Source: Hamadaea tsunoensis DSM 44101
Lineage (GTDB): Bacteria > Actinomycetota > Actinomycetes > Mycobacteriales > Micromonosporaceae
NCBI RefSeq assembly: GCF_000428945.1
Contig: NZ_AUAX01000026.1
Coordinates: 62,001-126,000 of the forward strand
Direction of reading: 5' to 3'
Length of the DNA stretch: 64,000 bases
The position numbers and the translations under genes were made by a program. Positions 20,148 through 29,656 of the stretch are shown piece by piece (within the stretch, counting starts at the first letter, position 1; the number at the start of each line of letters is the position of its first letter). The notes under the pieces are model-generated. The model was not told the DNA's origin, made no database searches, and was given only the letters and a program-made list of their open reading frames with translations.

Positions 20148-21113
20148 TCAGTGCTCGACGTCCACCTGGACGGCTGCCGCCTCCGCCGCCCGCCCCCGGA
20201 TCAGCACGTACGCGATGAATCCGAGCCACACCACGGCACCGATCGCGTCCTTGACGATCATCGGCAACGGAGACGGGGTCACGAACGCTTCGAGGCAGGC
20301 CGCGACGGCGAACACGGCGACAAGCCCGAGCACCCCGAGCAGCCCGGTACGCGCCGCGTACCCGACGGCGGCGCCGCGGCTCAGCTGCGGGCCGGGGGCC
20401 AGGGCCGCCCAGCCGATCCGCAGCCCGAGGGCGGCCGCGACGAAGACGGCGCTGAGTTCGAGCAGGCCGTGCGGCGCGATCATGCCGAAGAAGACGTCCG
20501 CCTTGCCGTGGCTGATCATCAGGCCGCCCATCAGCCCGAGATTGAGCGCGTTGGTGAACAGCACCCACAGCGCGGGCAGGATGAGCACGCCGCCGGCGAA
20601 GGTCTGCGCGCCGACCCACGCGTTGTTGGTCCAGACCTCGGCCGCGAAGTTCTGGGCCGCGTAATCGCTGTAGTACGAGACGAACTCCTTGTCGACGATG
20701 CGCTGGGCCTGGTCGTTCGACATCAACGCGGCCAGGGCGTCCGGGTTCTCCGTGAACCACACGCCGACGGCGACCGCGACCGCCAGGGACGCGATCGTCG
20801 TGCCGGCCCACCACCAGCGGGCCCGGTATACCACCAGCGGGAAGCCGTGGGTGAAGAACCGCCCGACGGCCCGCCACGAGAAGCCCTGCCCGCCGGTGAC
20901 CGCCGCCCGTGCCGTGAGCACCAGCCGGGACAGCTGGGCGACGAGGGCGGGGTCGGGCAGGCGGCTGCGGACCGCCGACAGGTGCGTGGCCGCCCGCTGG
21001 TAGAGCACGACCAGCTCGTCCGCCTCCCGGGCGCTCAACCGGCGACGCCGGCTCAACTGCTCCAGGCGCCGCCATTCGGCCTGGTGCTCGGCCACGAACG
21101 CGTCGAGATCCAC
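20148..21113 (-). CDS. Stage II sporulation protein M (SpoIIM)-like membrane protein
   Basis: A 321-residue integral membrane protein of the SpoIIM/DUF95 family. The N-terminus (about 1-95) is helical and charged ([20 protein letters not shown]). Then come about six transmembrane segments, with the family hallmarks [20 protein letters not shown] and [13 protein letters not shown] and [17 protein letters not shown] (about residues 155-225). In Bacillus SpoIIM helps engulfment by peptidoglycan degradation; in non-endospore actinobacteria the role is unknown, but it is linked to MoxR and RDD genes (compare Rv3694c). The GTG at 21113 has GGGGGAGGGG just upstream. Divergent from the RDD gene with a 93-base promoter gap. 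Confidence 0.9.
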   Translation of the reverse strand: MDLDAFVAEHQAEWRRLEQLSRRRRLSAREADELVVLYQRAATHLSAVRSRLPDPALVAQLSRLVLTARAAVTGGQGFSWRAVGRFFTHGFPLVVYRARWWWAGTTIASLAVAVAVGVWFTENPDALAALMSNDQAQRIVDKEFVSYYSDYAAQNFAAEVWTNNAWVGAQTFAGGVLILPALWVLFTNALNLGLMGGLMISHGKADVFFGMIAPHGLLELSAVFVAAALGLRIGWAALAPGPQLSRGAAVGYAARTGLLGVLGLVAVFAVAACLEAFVTPSPLPMIVKDAIGAVVWLGFIAYVLIRGRAAEAAAVQVDVEH

Positions 21114-21206
21114 GTGCCCCTCCCCCGGTCCGGACCCCACGCGTACGCCGACAGCGGGGGTCGCCCGCACAGCGTAAGCTCCAATCGCCCGGGGGAGGTG
21201 ACACAC

Positions 21207-22169
21207 GTGACGACGGTGCTGCAGACGCCACCGACGCAGTTGGTCAGCGGCGAGGCGGTCCATCTCGACGTGCGCGTGGCCCGGCCCGGGTCGCGGGCGC
21301 TGGCCTTGATGATCGACATCGTGATCCAGCTGTTGCTGTTCTTCGTGCTCTGGGTCGTCGTCGGGATCGCCTCGCTCGCGGCGGGATTCGGCGACGCCGC
21401 GCTGGCCGGCGCGGTCGGCGTGACCATCATCGTGATCGTCTTCGTCGGTCATCAGGCGATCTGGGAGACCCTGACCGCCGGCCGCACCCCCGGCAAGTAC
21501 GCGGTCGGCCTGCGCGTCGTGCGCGACGACGGCGGCCCGGTGCAGTTCCGGCACGCGCTCGTCCGGTCGCTGATCGGGGCGGCCGTCGAGTGGCCCGGCC
21601 TGCTGATGCCCGTGGTGACCTGGGTGGCGGCGATCGGCACGATGGCCGTCAACCCGCAGGGCAAACGGCTGGGCGACGTGGCCGCGGGCACGCTCGTCAT
21701 CCACGAGCGCTCCCCGGCGACCTGGGGCTGGATTCCGGCCACGCCGCCGCCGCTGGCCGCCTGGGCGTCCACACTGGACCTCACCGGCCTCGACGACGAG
21801 CTCGCCCTGTCGGTCCGCCATTTCCTGGCCCGCAGCCGTCAGCTGAAGGAGCCCTTCCGGACGCGGCTCGGCATGGTGCTCGCGACCGAGGTCATGGCCA
21901 AGACGACCCCGCCGCCGCCACCGCAGACGCCCGGCTGGGCGTACCTGGCGGCGGTTCTGGGTGAGCGGCACCGGCGCAGCGCGGCCCGGCTCGCGGCCGC
22001 CCGGGCGACGCACGCCTCGCTCTGGCCGGAGCTGTTCCCGGTCGCACCGCCGGCGCCGCACACGTTCACGGCACCGGCTCCCTGGTCACCGATGCCGGCG
22101 CCGAGCCCGTCGATCCCCGGACAGCCGGTCCGCCCGGCCGCCCCGATCCCGCCTCAGCGCCTGCTCTAG
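21207..22169 (+). CDS. RDD family membrane protein
   Basis: A 320-residue protein whose N-terminal half (about 10-170) is an RDD domain with three or four transmembrane helices: the Arg/Asp region [18 protein letters not shown], then [20 protein letters not shown], and a basic [19 protein letters not shown] end. Some RDD proteins move Na+ and protons; for this subgroup no function is known. The C-terminal half is soluble, Pro-rich at its end, with [20 protein letters not shown]. The GTG at 21207 is chosen because GGGGAGG lies 8 bases upstream. By order it corresponds to Rv3695. It converges on efeB with a 31-base gap. Confidence 0.88.
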   Translation: MTTVLQTPPTQLVSGEAVHLDVRVARPGSRALALMIDIVIQLLLFFVLWVVVGIASLAAGFGDAALAGAVGVTIIVIVFVGHQAIWETLTAGRTPGKYAVGLRVVRDDGGPVQFRHALVRSLIGAAVEWPGLLMPVVTWVAAIGTMAVNPQGKRLGDVAAGTLVIHERSPATWGWIPATPPPLAAWASTLDLTGLDDELALSVRHFLARSRQLKEPFRTRLGMVLATEVMAKTTPPPPPQTPGWAYLAAVLGERHRRSAARLAAARATHASLWPELFPVAPPAPHTFTAPAPWSPMPAPSPSIPGQPVRPAAPIPPQRLL

Positions 22170-22200
22170 CCGGAGCGCCCGGCGCCTGGCGGGAGGTCGT

Positions 22201-23466
22201 TCAGGCGAACAGCGCCCGGCCCCAGAAGTCCGCCGCGCCGCTCACACCCGCCGGGCAGGCCCAGACACCGCTGGACACGTGCCGGATGTACTCGTTGAGC
22301 GAGTCGTTGCGCGACAGGCTCTTCTGCACCGTCACGAACTGCTTGCGCGGATCCCGCTGGTACGCCATGAAGAACAGTCCCGCGTCGAGCCGTCCGAGGC
22401 CGTCCGACCCGTCGACGAAGTTGTACCCGCGCCGGAGCAGGTGCGCGCCGCCGTTGTGGTCGGGGTGGGCAAGGCGTACGTGGGAGTCCTTGGCGATCAG
22501 CGGCATGCCGTCGCCGTCCTTGGCGTCGAAGTTCGGTTCGTCGAACTCCTTGGCCGAACCCAGCGGAGCGCCCTCGCCCTTGGTACGCCCGAAGATCTGC
22601 TCCTGCTCGCCGAGCGAGGTCCGGTCCCAGGTCTCGATGATCATTCGGATGCGCCGGGTGACCAGGTAGGAGCCGCCCGACATCCAGTTCGCGCCGTCCT
22701 CGGCCGCCGCCCAGAGCTGCTGCGGCAGCAGTTCGGTGTCCTCGGCCTTGAGGTTGCGCGTACCGTCCTTGAACCCGAGCAGGTTGCGCGCTGTGGCCTG
22801 GTCCCGCGACGTCGACGACGTACGCCCGAACCCGAGCTGGGAGTACCGCACGCTCACCTTGCCGAACCCGATGCGGGCCAGGTTGCGGATCGCGTGCACG
22901 GCCACCTGCGGATCGTTGGCGCACGCCTGGATGCACAGGTCGCCGCCGGAGATCTCGGCCTGCAGCGCGTCCCCGCGGAACGCGGGCAGGTCCGCCAGGG
23001 CGGCCGGGCGCTTGTCGGCGATGCCGAACCGGTCGACGCCGTCGGCCGTGCGAAACAGCGTCGGCCCGAAGCCGATGGTGAGGGTGAGGCCGCTGGGCGG
23101 CAGGCCGAGCGCCTCGCCGGTGTCGTCCGGCGGCGCCTCGGCGATCCCGTCGACGGCACCGATCAGCCCGGCGTCGTGTCCCTGCGTCATCCGCGCGGCC
23201 GCGGCGGTCCACTGGCGCAGCAGCTCGATGAGGTCCGCGCGGTCCTTGGTGATCACGTCGAACGCCACGAAGTGCAGCCGGTCCTGGGCCGGCGTGACGA
23301 TCCCGGCCTGGTGCTCGCCGTAGAACTCGATCGCGTCGGCCGCCGCCTTGGCCGCCGCGGCGGGCGTACCGCCGCCGGACAGCAGCGCCGTCGCTCCCGC
23401 GGCGACCCCCGCCGCGCCCGCGGCCCCGAGTCCTCCGAGTGTCAGCGCCTTGCGCCTGGACACCAT
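22201..23466 (-). CDS. efeB: Deferrochelatase/peroxidase EfeB (DyP-type)
   Basis: A Tat-exported dye-decolourising heme peroxidase, third component of the EfeUOB acid-induced ferrous iron importer, and able to release iron from heme. In 421 residues: a twin-arginine signal (SRRKALTLGG) and Ala-rich h-region at 1-40, and the DyP motif GFKDG at 231-235 with catalytic Asp234. The proximal heme ligand is expected in SHVRLAHPDHN (about 330). A conserved distal arginine lies downstream near LLRRGYNF. The gene is last in the efeU-efeO-efeB operon, 61 bases after efeO. Length is typical. Confidence 0.96.
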   Translation of the reverse strand: MVSRRKALTLGGLGAAGAAGVAAGATALLSGGGTPAAAAKAAADAIEFYGEHQAGIVTPAQDRLHFVAFDVITKDRADLIELLRQWTAAAARMTQGHDAGLIGAVDGIAEAPPDDTGEALGLPPSGLTLTIGFGPTLFRTADGVDRFGIADKRPAALADLPAFRGDALQAEISGGDLCIQACANDPQVAVHAIRNLARIGFGKVSVRYSQLGFGRTSSTSRDQATARNLLGFKDGTRNLKAEDTELLPQQLWAAAEDGANWMSGGSYLVTRRIRMIIETWDRTSLGEQEQIFGRTKGEGAPLGSAKEFDEPNFDAKDGDGMPLIAKDSHVRLAHPDHNGGAHLLRRGYNFVDGSDGLGRLDAGLFFMAYQRDPRKQFVTVQKSLSRNDSLNEYIRHVSSGVWACPAGVSGAADFWGRALFA

Positions 23467-23527
23467 GACGTCTCTCCTACCTAGACGGCCGGGCCCACCG
23501 TGGTCGCGGCGGGCCCGGACTGCGTAC

Positions 23528-24655
23528 TCAGCTGATGGCCGCGGCGACCTTGCTGACCGGCTCGGCCACGGCGTTGATCGAGTCGGACAGCTCCTTGAGC
23601 TCGTCCTTCGACAGGGTCGTGATCAGCTTCCAGCCGTCACTGGCGCGGTGCTTCGCCAGCGTGGTCTCGACGCCCTTGAAGCCGCTGTCCAGCTTGGCGA
23701 TGAGGTCCGGCGCCTTGTCCTCCAGGGACGGGCGCAGCGCCGCGATGGCCGCCTTCGAGCCTTCCAGGTTGGCCGCGAAGTCCCACAGGTCGGTGTGCGA
23801 GTAGCGGTCCTCCTCGCCCGTGATCTTGCTGGCGGCCATCTCGTCGAGCAGTTCCTTGGCGCCGTTCGCCAGCTGCAGCGGGCTCAGCTTCTCTGTGGTG
23901 GCCTTGGCGACCAGCTCCTGCACGTCCTTGACCAGCTGGTCGGCGATCGGCCCGTCCTGGGCGATCGAGCCGGTCCACAGGTCCTTCTCCAGGCGGTGGA
24001 AGCCGGTCCACTCGGTGCCCGCCTCGACGTCGTCCTCCCGGCCGTCGAGCTTCGGGTCCAGGTCGCCGAAGCTCTCCGCCACCGGCTCGACCCGCTCGTA
24101 ATAGGTCCGCGCCACCGGGTACAGGGCCTTCGACTTCGTCACGTCGCCCGCCTTGACGGCGGCGGCGAACTCCTGCGTCTTCACCAGCAGGCCGTCGGTC
24201 TGCGTCTTCACGTAGGCCTGGTAGTTCTCGCTCGCCGCGGCCAGCTTCGCGTCCGCGGTCAGCGGCGCGGCCGAGCCGGACACCGTGAACTTCGCGCGGA
24301 TACCGTCGCCGATCATCCCGGGCTTGCAGGCCGTCTCGTACGCGCCCGCAGGCAGCTCCATCTTCAGCTCCACGGGTACGCCGGGCAGGATGTTCTCCTT
24401 CTCGCCCATGACCCGGTCGCCGGCCGCGTACACGTAGAACTCCGTGACCTTCGAGCCGCTGTTGGTGACCTTGAAGGTGACCGTGCCGGCCGGGGCCTCC
24501 GCCTTCGCGACGTCGCAGGCGGTGTCGTTGGCGCTCACCGCGATGGGGCCGCCCGCGGCGTCACCGGTCGTGGTCTTGTCGTCCTTGCCGCAGCCGGTCA
24601 GGCCGAGCATGGCGACGCCGAGGACGGCGGCCGGGACGAGCAGGTGTCTACGCAT
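23528..24655 (-). CDS. efeO: Iron uptake lipoprotein EfeO (cupredoxin + peptidase-M75)
   Basis: A 375-residue surface lipoprotein of the EfeUOB system that binds ferrous or ferric iron and passes it to the permease. The lipobox is LTGC with Cys22. The N-terminal cupredoxin-like domain spans about residues 30-130 (SANDTACDVAKAEAPAGTVTF) and the C-terminal M75 domain about 140-375. The latter carries the iron-binding HxxE pattern within GTEWTGFHRLEKDLW (compare the canonical HxxE). The ATG at 24655 is chosen since the lipoprotein signal starts there. It follows efeU by 16 bases. Confidence 0.95.
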   Translation of the reverse strand: MRRHLLVPAAVLGVAMLGLTGCGKDDKTTTGDAAGGPIAVSANDTACDVAKAEAPAGTVTFKVTNSGSKVTEFYVYAAGDRVMGEKENILPGVPVELKMELPAGAYETACKPGMIGDGIRAKFTVSGSAAPLTADAKLAAASENYQAYVKTQTDGLLVKTQEFAAAVKAGDVTKSKALYPVARTYYERVEPVAESFGDLDPKLDGREDDVEAGTEWTGFHRLEKDLWTGSIAQDGPIADQLVKDVQELVAKATTEKLSPLQLANGAKELLDEMAASKITGEEDRYSHTDLWDFAANLEGSKAAIAALRPSLEDKAPDLIAKLDSGFKGVETTLAKHRASDGWKLITTLSKDELKELSDSINAVAEPVSKVAAAIS

Positions 24656-24671
24656 CTGATGACTCCAACGA

Positions 24672-25547
24672 TCAGTTGACGGAGGACGGTGCGGCACCGG
24701 CCGGCGCCGCGGCGGACGGCTGCGCGGCGGGCTTCGCCGGCTTCTTGCGCCACAGGAAGAGAACGAGTACCGGCACCACGTACACACACCAGCCGATCGT
24801 CTCCAGCACCGAAGGCTGGGCGGTGATGTTGAACATGCCCGACAGGAGCATCCCGTACCACGAGGTCGGGTCGAACCAGCCGGAGATGTCGAAGGCGTGG
24901 TTGCTGAGCCCCGGCAGGACGCCGGCCTCCTGGAAGTCGTGCACGCCGTACTTGAAGATGCCGGCGGCGACCAGGATCAGGAGCAGGCCCGTCCAGGTGA
25001 AGAACTTGGTGAGGTTGATCCGCACGAGGCTCGCGTACAGGCCGAAGCCGAGGCCCACGGCGGTCAGGATGCCGGCGGAGATCGCCACGACCGACCAGAC
25101 CGACGGGGCGCCCTGCACGATGCCGACGAAGATCACCGACGTCTCGACGCCCTCGCGGGCCACGGCCAGGAACGCCATGAGCACCACCGCGACCGGGCCG
25201 AGCTTGATCGCGTCTTCGAGCCGCGCGCGCAGCTGCCCCGCCATCGAGCGGGCCGCCCGGCGCATCCAGAAGATCATCCAGGTCACGAACACGACCGCCA
25301 CGACGGACGTGATCGCCTCGAAGAGTTCGCGGCCGGGACCGTTCAGGCGCTCCGACGCGTACCCGAGAATCAGGACGACCGCGACGGAGAGCGCGACCGC
25401 GCAGCCCACGCCGCCCCAGACGAGCGGCAGGTGGCGCTTGCGGTCGGACTTCACCAGGAAGCCGACCAGGATGGTGACGACCAGGGTTGCCTCGAGGCCC
25501 TCGCGTAGTCCGGTCAGGAACGTGGCGAGGAAGACGTTGCCCGTCAT
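24672..25547 (-). CDS. efeU: Ferrous iron permease EfeU (FTR1 family)
   Basis: A 291-residue oxidase-dependent iron permease. Two REGxE iron-binding motifs, REGLE (residues 15-19) and REGVE (131-135), lie in transmembrane helices, as in yeast Ftr1p and E. coli EfeU. About seven transmembrane segments are visible, and the C-terminal 30 residues are an Ala/Pro-rich cytoplasmic tail. It is the first gene of the operon. A strong iron-box-like palindrome lies 34-64 bases upstream of its ATG. The operon has lipoprotein and peroxidase genes behind it, so all three components are present. Confidence 0.96.
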   Translation of the reverse strand: MTGNVFLATFLTGLREGLEATLVVTILVGFLVKSDRKRHLPLVWGGVGCAVALSVAVVLILGYASERLNGPGRELFEAITSVVAVVFVTWMIFWMRRAARSMAGQLRARLEDAIKLGPVAVVLMAFLAVAREGVETSVIFVGIVQGAPSVWSVVAISAGILTAVGLGFGLYASLVRINLTKFFTWTGLLLILVAAGIFKYGVHDFQEAGVLPGLSNHAFDISGWFDPTSWYGMLLSGMFNITAQPSVLETIGWCVYVVPVLVLFLWRKKPAKPAAQPSAAAPAGAAPSSVN

Positions 25548-25580
25548 GGCGCGCTCCCGGGGTCTCGGTTACTTAGCTGA

Positions 25581-25611
25581 GGCGGCCCTAAGTTAGGGCA
25601 GCCACACCTTA
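25581..25611 (-). promoter_or_regulatory. Iron-box-like operator upstream of efeU
   Basis: Two overlapping signals. GGCGGCCCTAA / TTAGGGCAGCC (25581-25603) is a 23-base palindrome with one mismatched pair. The stretch at 25593-25611 matches the actinobacterial DmdR/IdeR iron-box consensus TTAGGTTAGGCTCACCTAA at 14 of 19 positions by my count. The site lies 34-64 bases upstream of the efeU start, where a repressor would block transcription. Iron-replete repression by an IdeR/DmdR-type protein is inferred from this match. Confidence 0.6.
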
Positions 25612-25714
25612 AGTCCCCGACCGGGGGTGCCGTCAAGCGGAGGGCGCGAATCCGGCCCAGATCTCATTCGGGTCGCAAGCGATACGCGACGCGTGACCAA
25701 ATGTTCCCTTTTGC

Positions 25715-25748
25715 TTGACATGTCCCTTACGCGATGTAAGCCTATAAC
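25715..25748 (+). promoter_or_regulatory. Candidate promoter for ahcY
   Basis: TTGACA at 25715-25720 is a consensus -35 hexamer. A candidate -10 hexamer is TAAGCC 16 bases later at 25737-25742; TATAAC at 25743-25748 is better in sequence but 22 bases away. Either would start RNA near 25750-25760, just before the structured leader. AT content is locally raised. Confidence 0.45.
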
Positions 25749-25756
25749 CACGCAGC

Positions 25757-25985
25757 GTGAGGCCGGGGATCCCGGCGTCGCGCGCGGGGGAACCAAACCG
25801 GGGGGATGTACGCCGGTGGTCACCGGGAGCGGAGGGTCCGCGAACGGCGACCACCGGCGTACGCACATGTCCGCCACAGGGACCCCCGCGGGGACATCCG
25901 CGCACGTCCGGGCCTACGGCGACTTGTAGGGTGAAAGTCGCATCACCGAAGCGTCGCGACGTCGGACGCTGGTCAGCCGACCGAC
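25757..25985 (+). promoter_or_regulatory. Structured ahcY leader; candidate cyclic di-AMP (ydaO/yuaA-type) riboswitch
   Basis: About 230 bases between the promoter and ahcY hold no convincing gene. GGGGGAACCA (25786-25795), followed four bases on by GGGG, is the 5' signature of ydaO/yuaA RNAs. The 3' part has GTAGGG (25926-25931), CACCGAA and GGTCAGCCGACC (25971-25982), which resembles the GTCAGCTAACC end of that family. Between them is a perfect 14-base stem (25808-25821 with 25849-25862) and further pairing around GGATGT/ACATCC. The intervening insert is larger than usual and the GGGGTGAATC element is not exact, so this is a candidate only. Leader-based control of ahcY seems likely in any case. 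Confidence 0.4.
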
Positions 25986-25997
25986 AGGAGTTCATCT

Positions 25998-27449
<1,452 letters not shown>

Positions 27450-27472
27450 TCATTCTTCGGGCCCGGGGCATT

Positions 27473-27621
27473 CAAGATCAAGATCTGTTTGTCCCGGGCC
27501 CGACTTACCGACGCTCACGTCCGACGATCTTGCGCGAGTGTCTCGAATTTCGTCCGGTGTGGCCGAATTGCCCGGACATTCGCGCAAGATCGGCGCAGTT
27601 GGGTGAGCGGGGTTGATCTTG
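27473..27621. repeat. Nested AAGATC palindromes between ahcY and manA
   Basis: CAAGATCAA (27473-27481) pairs with TTGATCTTG (27613-27621). Inside it, GATCTTGCGCGA (27526-27537) pairs with TCGCGCAAGATC (27580-27591), and GTCCGG/CCGGAC form an inner stem. CGAATT occurs twice in the middle. The element fills the whole gap between the convergent ahcY and manA stops, and resembles the palindrome at 18754-18840 through the shared AAGATC ends. Confidence 0.7.
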
Positions 27622-28704
27622 CTAGTCCCCGATGGTCGCCAGGTACAGCTCGCCGGTTCCCTCGATGCGCAGCGGGCCGCCGCCGGCCGCGCCGAACGCG
27701 GCCTCACCGCCGCGCAGCATTGTCGGGCCGGCGTCGTCGGTGACGGTGAACTCGCCTCGGAGGCAGAGGACCGTACGCGGACCCTCCGGGTCGAGAGTCG
27801 CGGTTCCGGTGATGCGGTGCAGGGCGAAGTCGTCGACCGGAACGGGCCAGGTGACAACGTTGTCCCGCACCGGGACCGCCGGCAGGATCGGATCGAGGAG
27901 CGGCTCGAAGCGCAGGACCGCCAGCAACTCGTCCACGTCGACCCGCTTGGGCGTGAGCCCGCCGCGCAGGACGTTGTCGCTGGCCGCCATGATCTCCACC
28001 CCCACCCCCCGCAGGTACGCGTGGAGGTTCCCCGCCGGCATCCAGATCCCGTCGCCGGGTTCGAGGGTGACGTGGTTGAGCAGGAGCGCGACCAGTACTC
28101 CCATGTCGTCCGGGTACCGGGCGGCCAGTTCGCCGGCGAGCGGGTGCGCCGCGGCGGCCGCGACCAGCTCCCGGCGCTCCCCCGCCGGCCAGCGCAGCAG
28201 CGTCTCCACGGCCTGGCGGAGGTCGCCGGCCGCGAGCAAGTCCACCACAACGGCCAGCGCGGGGATGCCGAGTGCGTCGAGGACCTTCGCCGACGCGTCG
28301 GCCGGCCGGAATCCGCAGAGCGCGTCGAAGGGCTCGGTCGCGACCAGCAGTTCGGGCTTGTGATTGCCGTCCACGTAGTTCACGTCACCGGCGGCGTACG
28401 CGCTGCGGGCCCGGTCCAGATCCGGATGGGCCTGCAAGGACAGCGGCGCGTCGGCGGCGAGGACCTTGAGCAGGTAGGGCAGCCGCGGCCCGAACCGCTG
28501 CTCGACGGCGTCACCGAGCAGCGAGGGTTCGTCCGCGATGGCCTGATCCAGGGGACCGGACGGCAACCGGGACGGCCCCGACGGATGCGCGCCGATCCAC
28601 AGCTCCGCCTCGGGACCGTCGGCCGCCGGCCGGCCCTGCAAGGCGGCGATGGCGGTACGCGATCCCCAGGCGTACGGCTGAATGATGCTGGTGAGGGGCT
28701 GCAT
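27622..28704 (-). CDS. manA: Mannose-6-phosphate isomerase, class I
   Basis: Interconverts fructose 6-phosphate and mannose 6-phosphate, feeding GDP-mannose for glycolipids and glycoproteins. A 360-residue type I enzyme, slightly shorter than the common 390-400. The zinc ligands are in PLSLQAHPD (QxH) and NHKPE, and the third is in WMPAGNLHAYLRG. The N-terminus MQPLTSIIQPYAWGSRTAIA is canonical. It is the last gene of the minus-strand group manB, Trm112-like, SIS, CDF transporter, manA, which parallels Rv3257c-Rv3255c. Confidence 0.96.
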   Translation of the reverse strand: MQPLTSIIQPYAWGSRTAIAALQGRPAADGPEAELWIGAHPSGPSRLPSGPLDQAIADEPSLLGDAVEQRFGPRLPYLLKVLAADAPLSLQAHPDLDRARSAYAAGDVNYVDGNHKPELLVATEPFDALCGFRPADASAKVLDALGIPALAVVVDLLAAGDLRQAVETLLRWPAGERRELVAAAAAHPLAGELAARYPDDMGVLVALLLNHVTLEPGDGIWMPAGNLHAYLRGVGVEIMAASDNVLRGGLTPKRVDVDELLAVLRFEPLLDPILPAVPVRDNVVTWPVPVDDFALHRITGTATLDPEGPRTVLCLRGEFTVTDDAGPTMLRGGEAAFGAAGGGPLRIEGTGELYLATIGD

Positions 28705-28711
28705 GACCGGG

Positions 28712-29656
28712 CTACCCGACGGCGGGGGCGGGATCGTCGGCCGGAACCCGGTAGAGATCAGGCTCGATGTAGATGACGCGCGCGATCGGCACGGCCGCGC
28801 GGATGCGCTGCTCGATCGCGTCGATCCCGGTCACGATGCGCTCGGCGGAGTCGCCGTGCCGAATCGCGATCTTCGCCGCCACGAGGAGTTCCTCGGGACC
28901 GAGGTGCAGCGTACGCATGTGGATGATCCGTTCGGCCTCGTCGCCGGACAGGATCGCCCGCTCGATCGCGTCCACGTCGGTGTCGGTCGCGGCCTCGCCG
29001 AGCAGCAGGCTCTTCGTCTCGAAGGCCAGGATGACCGCGATCGCGACGAGCAGCAGGCCGATCATCGCCGTGCCGGCCGCGTCCCACCGGCCGTCGCCGG
29101 TCACCAGGGTCATCGCCACGCCGATCAGGGCGAAGACGAGGCCGATCAGCGCGCCGAAGTCCTCCAGCAGCACGACCGGCAGCTCGGGCGCCTTGGCCCG
29201 GCGGATGAACTGGCTCCAGCTCGCCTTGCCGCGGATGTGGTTGGCCTCCTGGATGGCGGTGCGGAAGGAGAAGCCCTCCAGGCCGATGGAGACGACCAGG
29301 ACGAGGATCGGCAGCCACGCCCAGCTCTCGATCGGGTGCGGATCATGCCACTTGTGGTACGCCTCGTACAGCGCGAACAGGCCGCCGACGCTGAACAGCA
29401 CGATCGACACGATGAAGCCGTAGATGTAGCGCTCCCGGCCGTAGCCGAACGGGTGCCGAGGGGTGGCCTCCCGTTTGGCCCGCTTGCCGCCGACCAGCAG
29501 CAGAACCTGATTACCTGAGTCAACTACGGAGTGGATGGCCTCCGCCAGCATCGAGGACGAACCGCTCAGGGCAAAGGCGATGAACTTCGTCACCGCGATG
29601 CCCAGGTTCGCCGAGAGGGCCGCGATGACGGCCTTGGTGCCTCCTCCAGAGCTCAC
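28712..29656 (-). CDS. Cation diffusion facilitator (CDF) metal efflux transporter
   Basis: A 314-residue six-helix CDF protein, likely exporting Zn2+, Fe2+ or Mn2+ in exchange for protons. Transmembrane helices lie at about residues 8-28, 33-55, 75-95, 107-125, 155-180 and 184-205. The metal site in helix 2 is HSVVDSGNQ (HxxxD), and RHPFGYGRERYIYGF is the family stretch between helices. A cytosolic domain covers about 210-314. Among CDF subgroups it resembles proteins of the actinobacterial SIS/manA locus. GTG at 29656 is chosen: GGAG lies about 10 bases upstream and the family begins at SSGGGTKAVIAALS. The start overlaps the SIS gene stop by 4 bases. Confidence 0.9.
   Translation of the reverse strand: MSSGGGTKAVIAALSANLGIAVTKFIAFALSGSSSMLAEAIHSVVDSGNQVLLLVGGKRAKREATPRHPFGYGRERYIYGFIVSIVLFSVGGLFALYEAYHKWHDPHPIESWAWLPILVLVVSIGLEGFSFRTAIQEANHIRGKASWSQFIRRAKAPELPVVLLEDFGALIGLVFALIGVAMTLVTGDGRWDAAGTAMIGLLLVAIAVILAFETKSLLLGEAATDTDVDAIERAILSGDEAERIIHMRTLHLGPEELLVAAKIAIRHGDSAERIVTGIDAIEQRIRAAVPIARVIYIEPDLYRVPADDPAPAVG

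Noticed and set aside
25627-25929. Possible leader peptide or 100-residue gene upstream of ahcY
   Set aside because: Crosses the promoter and the stems of the structured leader, with no ribosome site and no similarity that I recognise.
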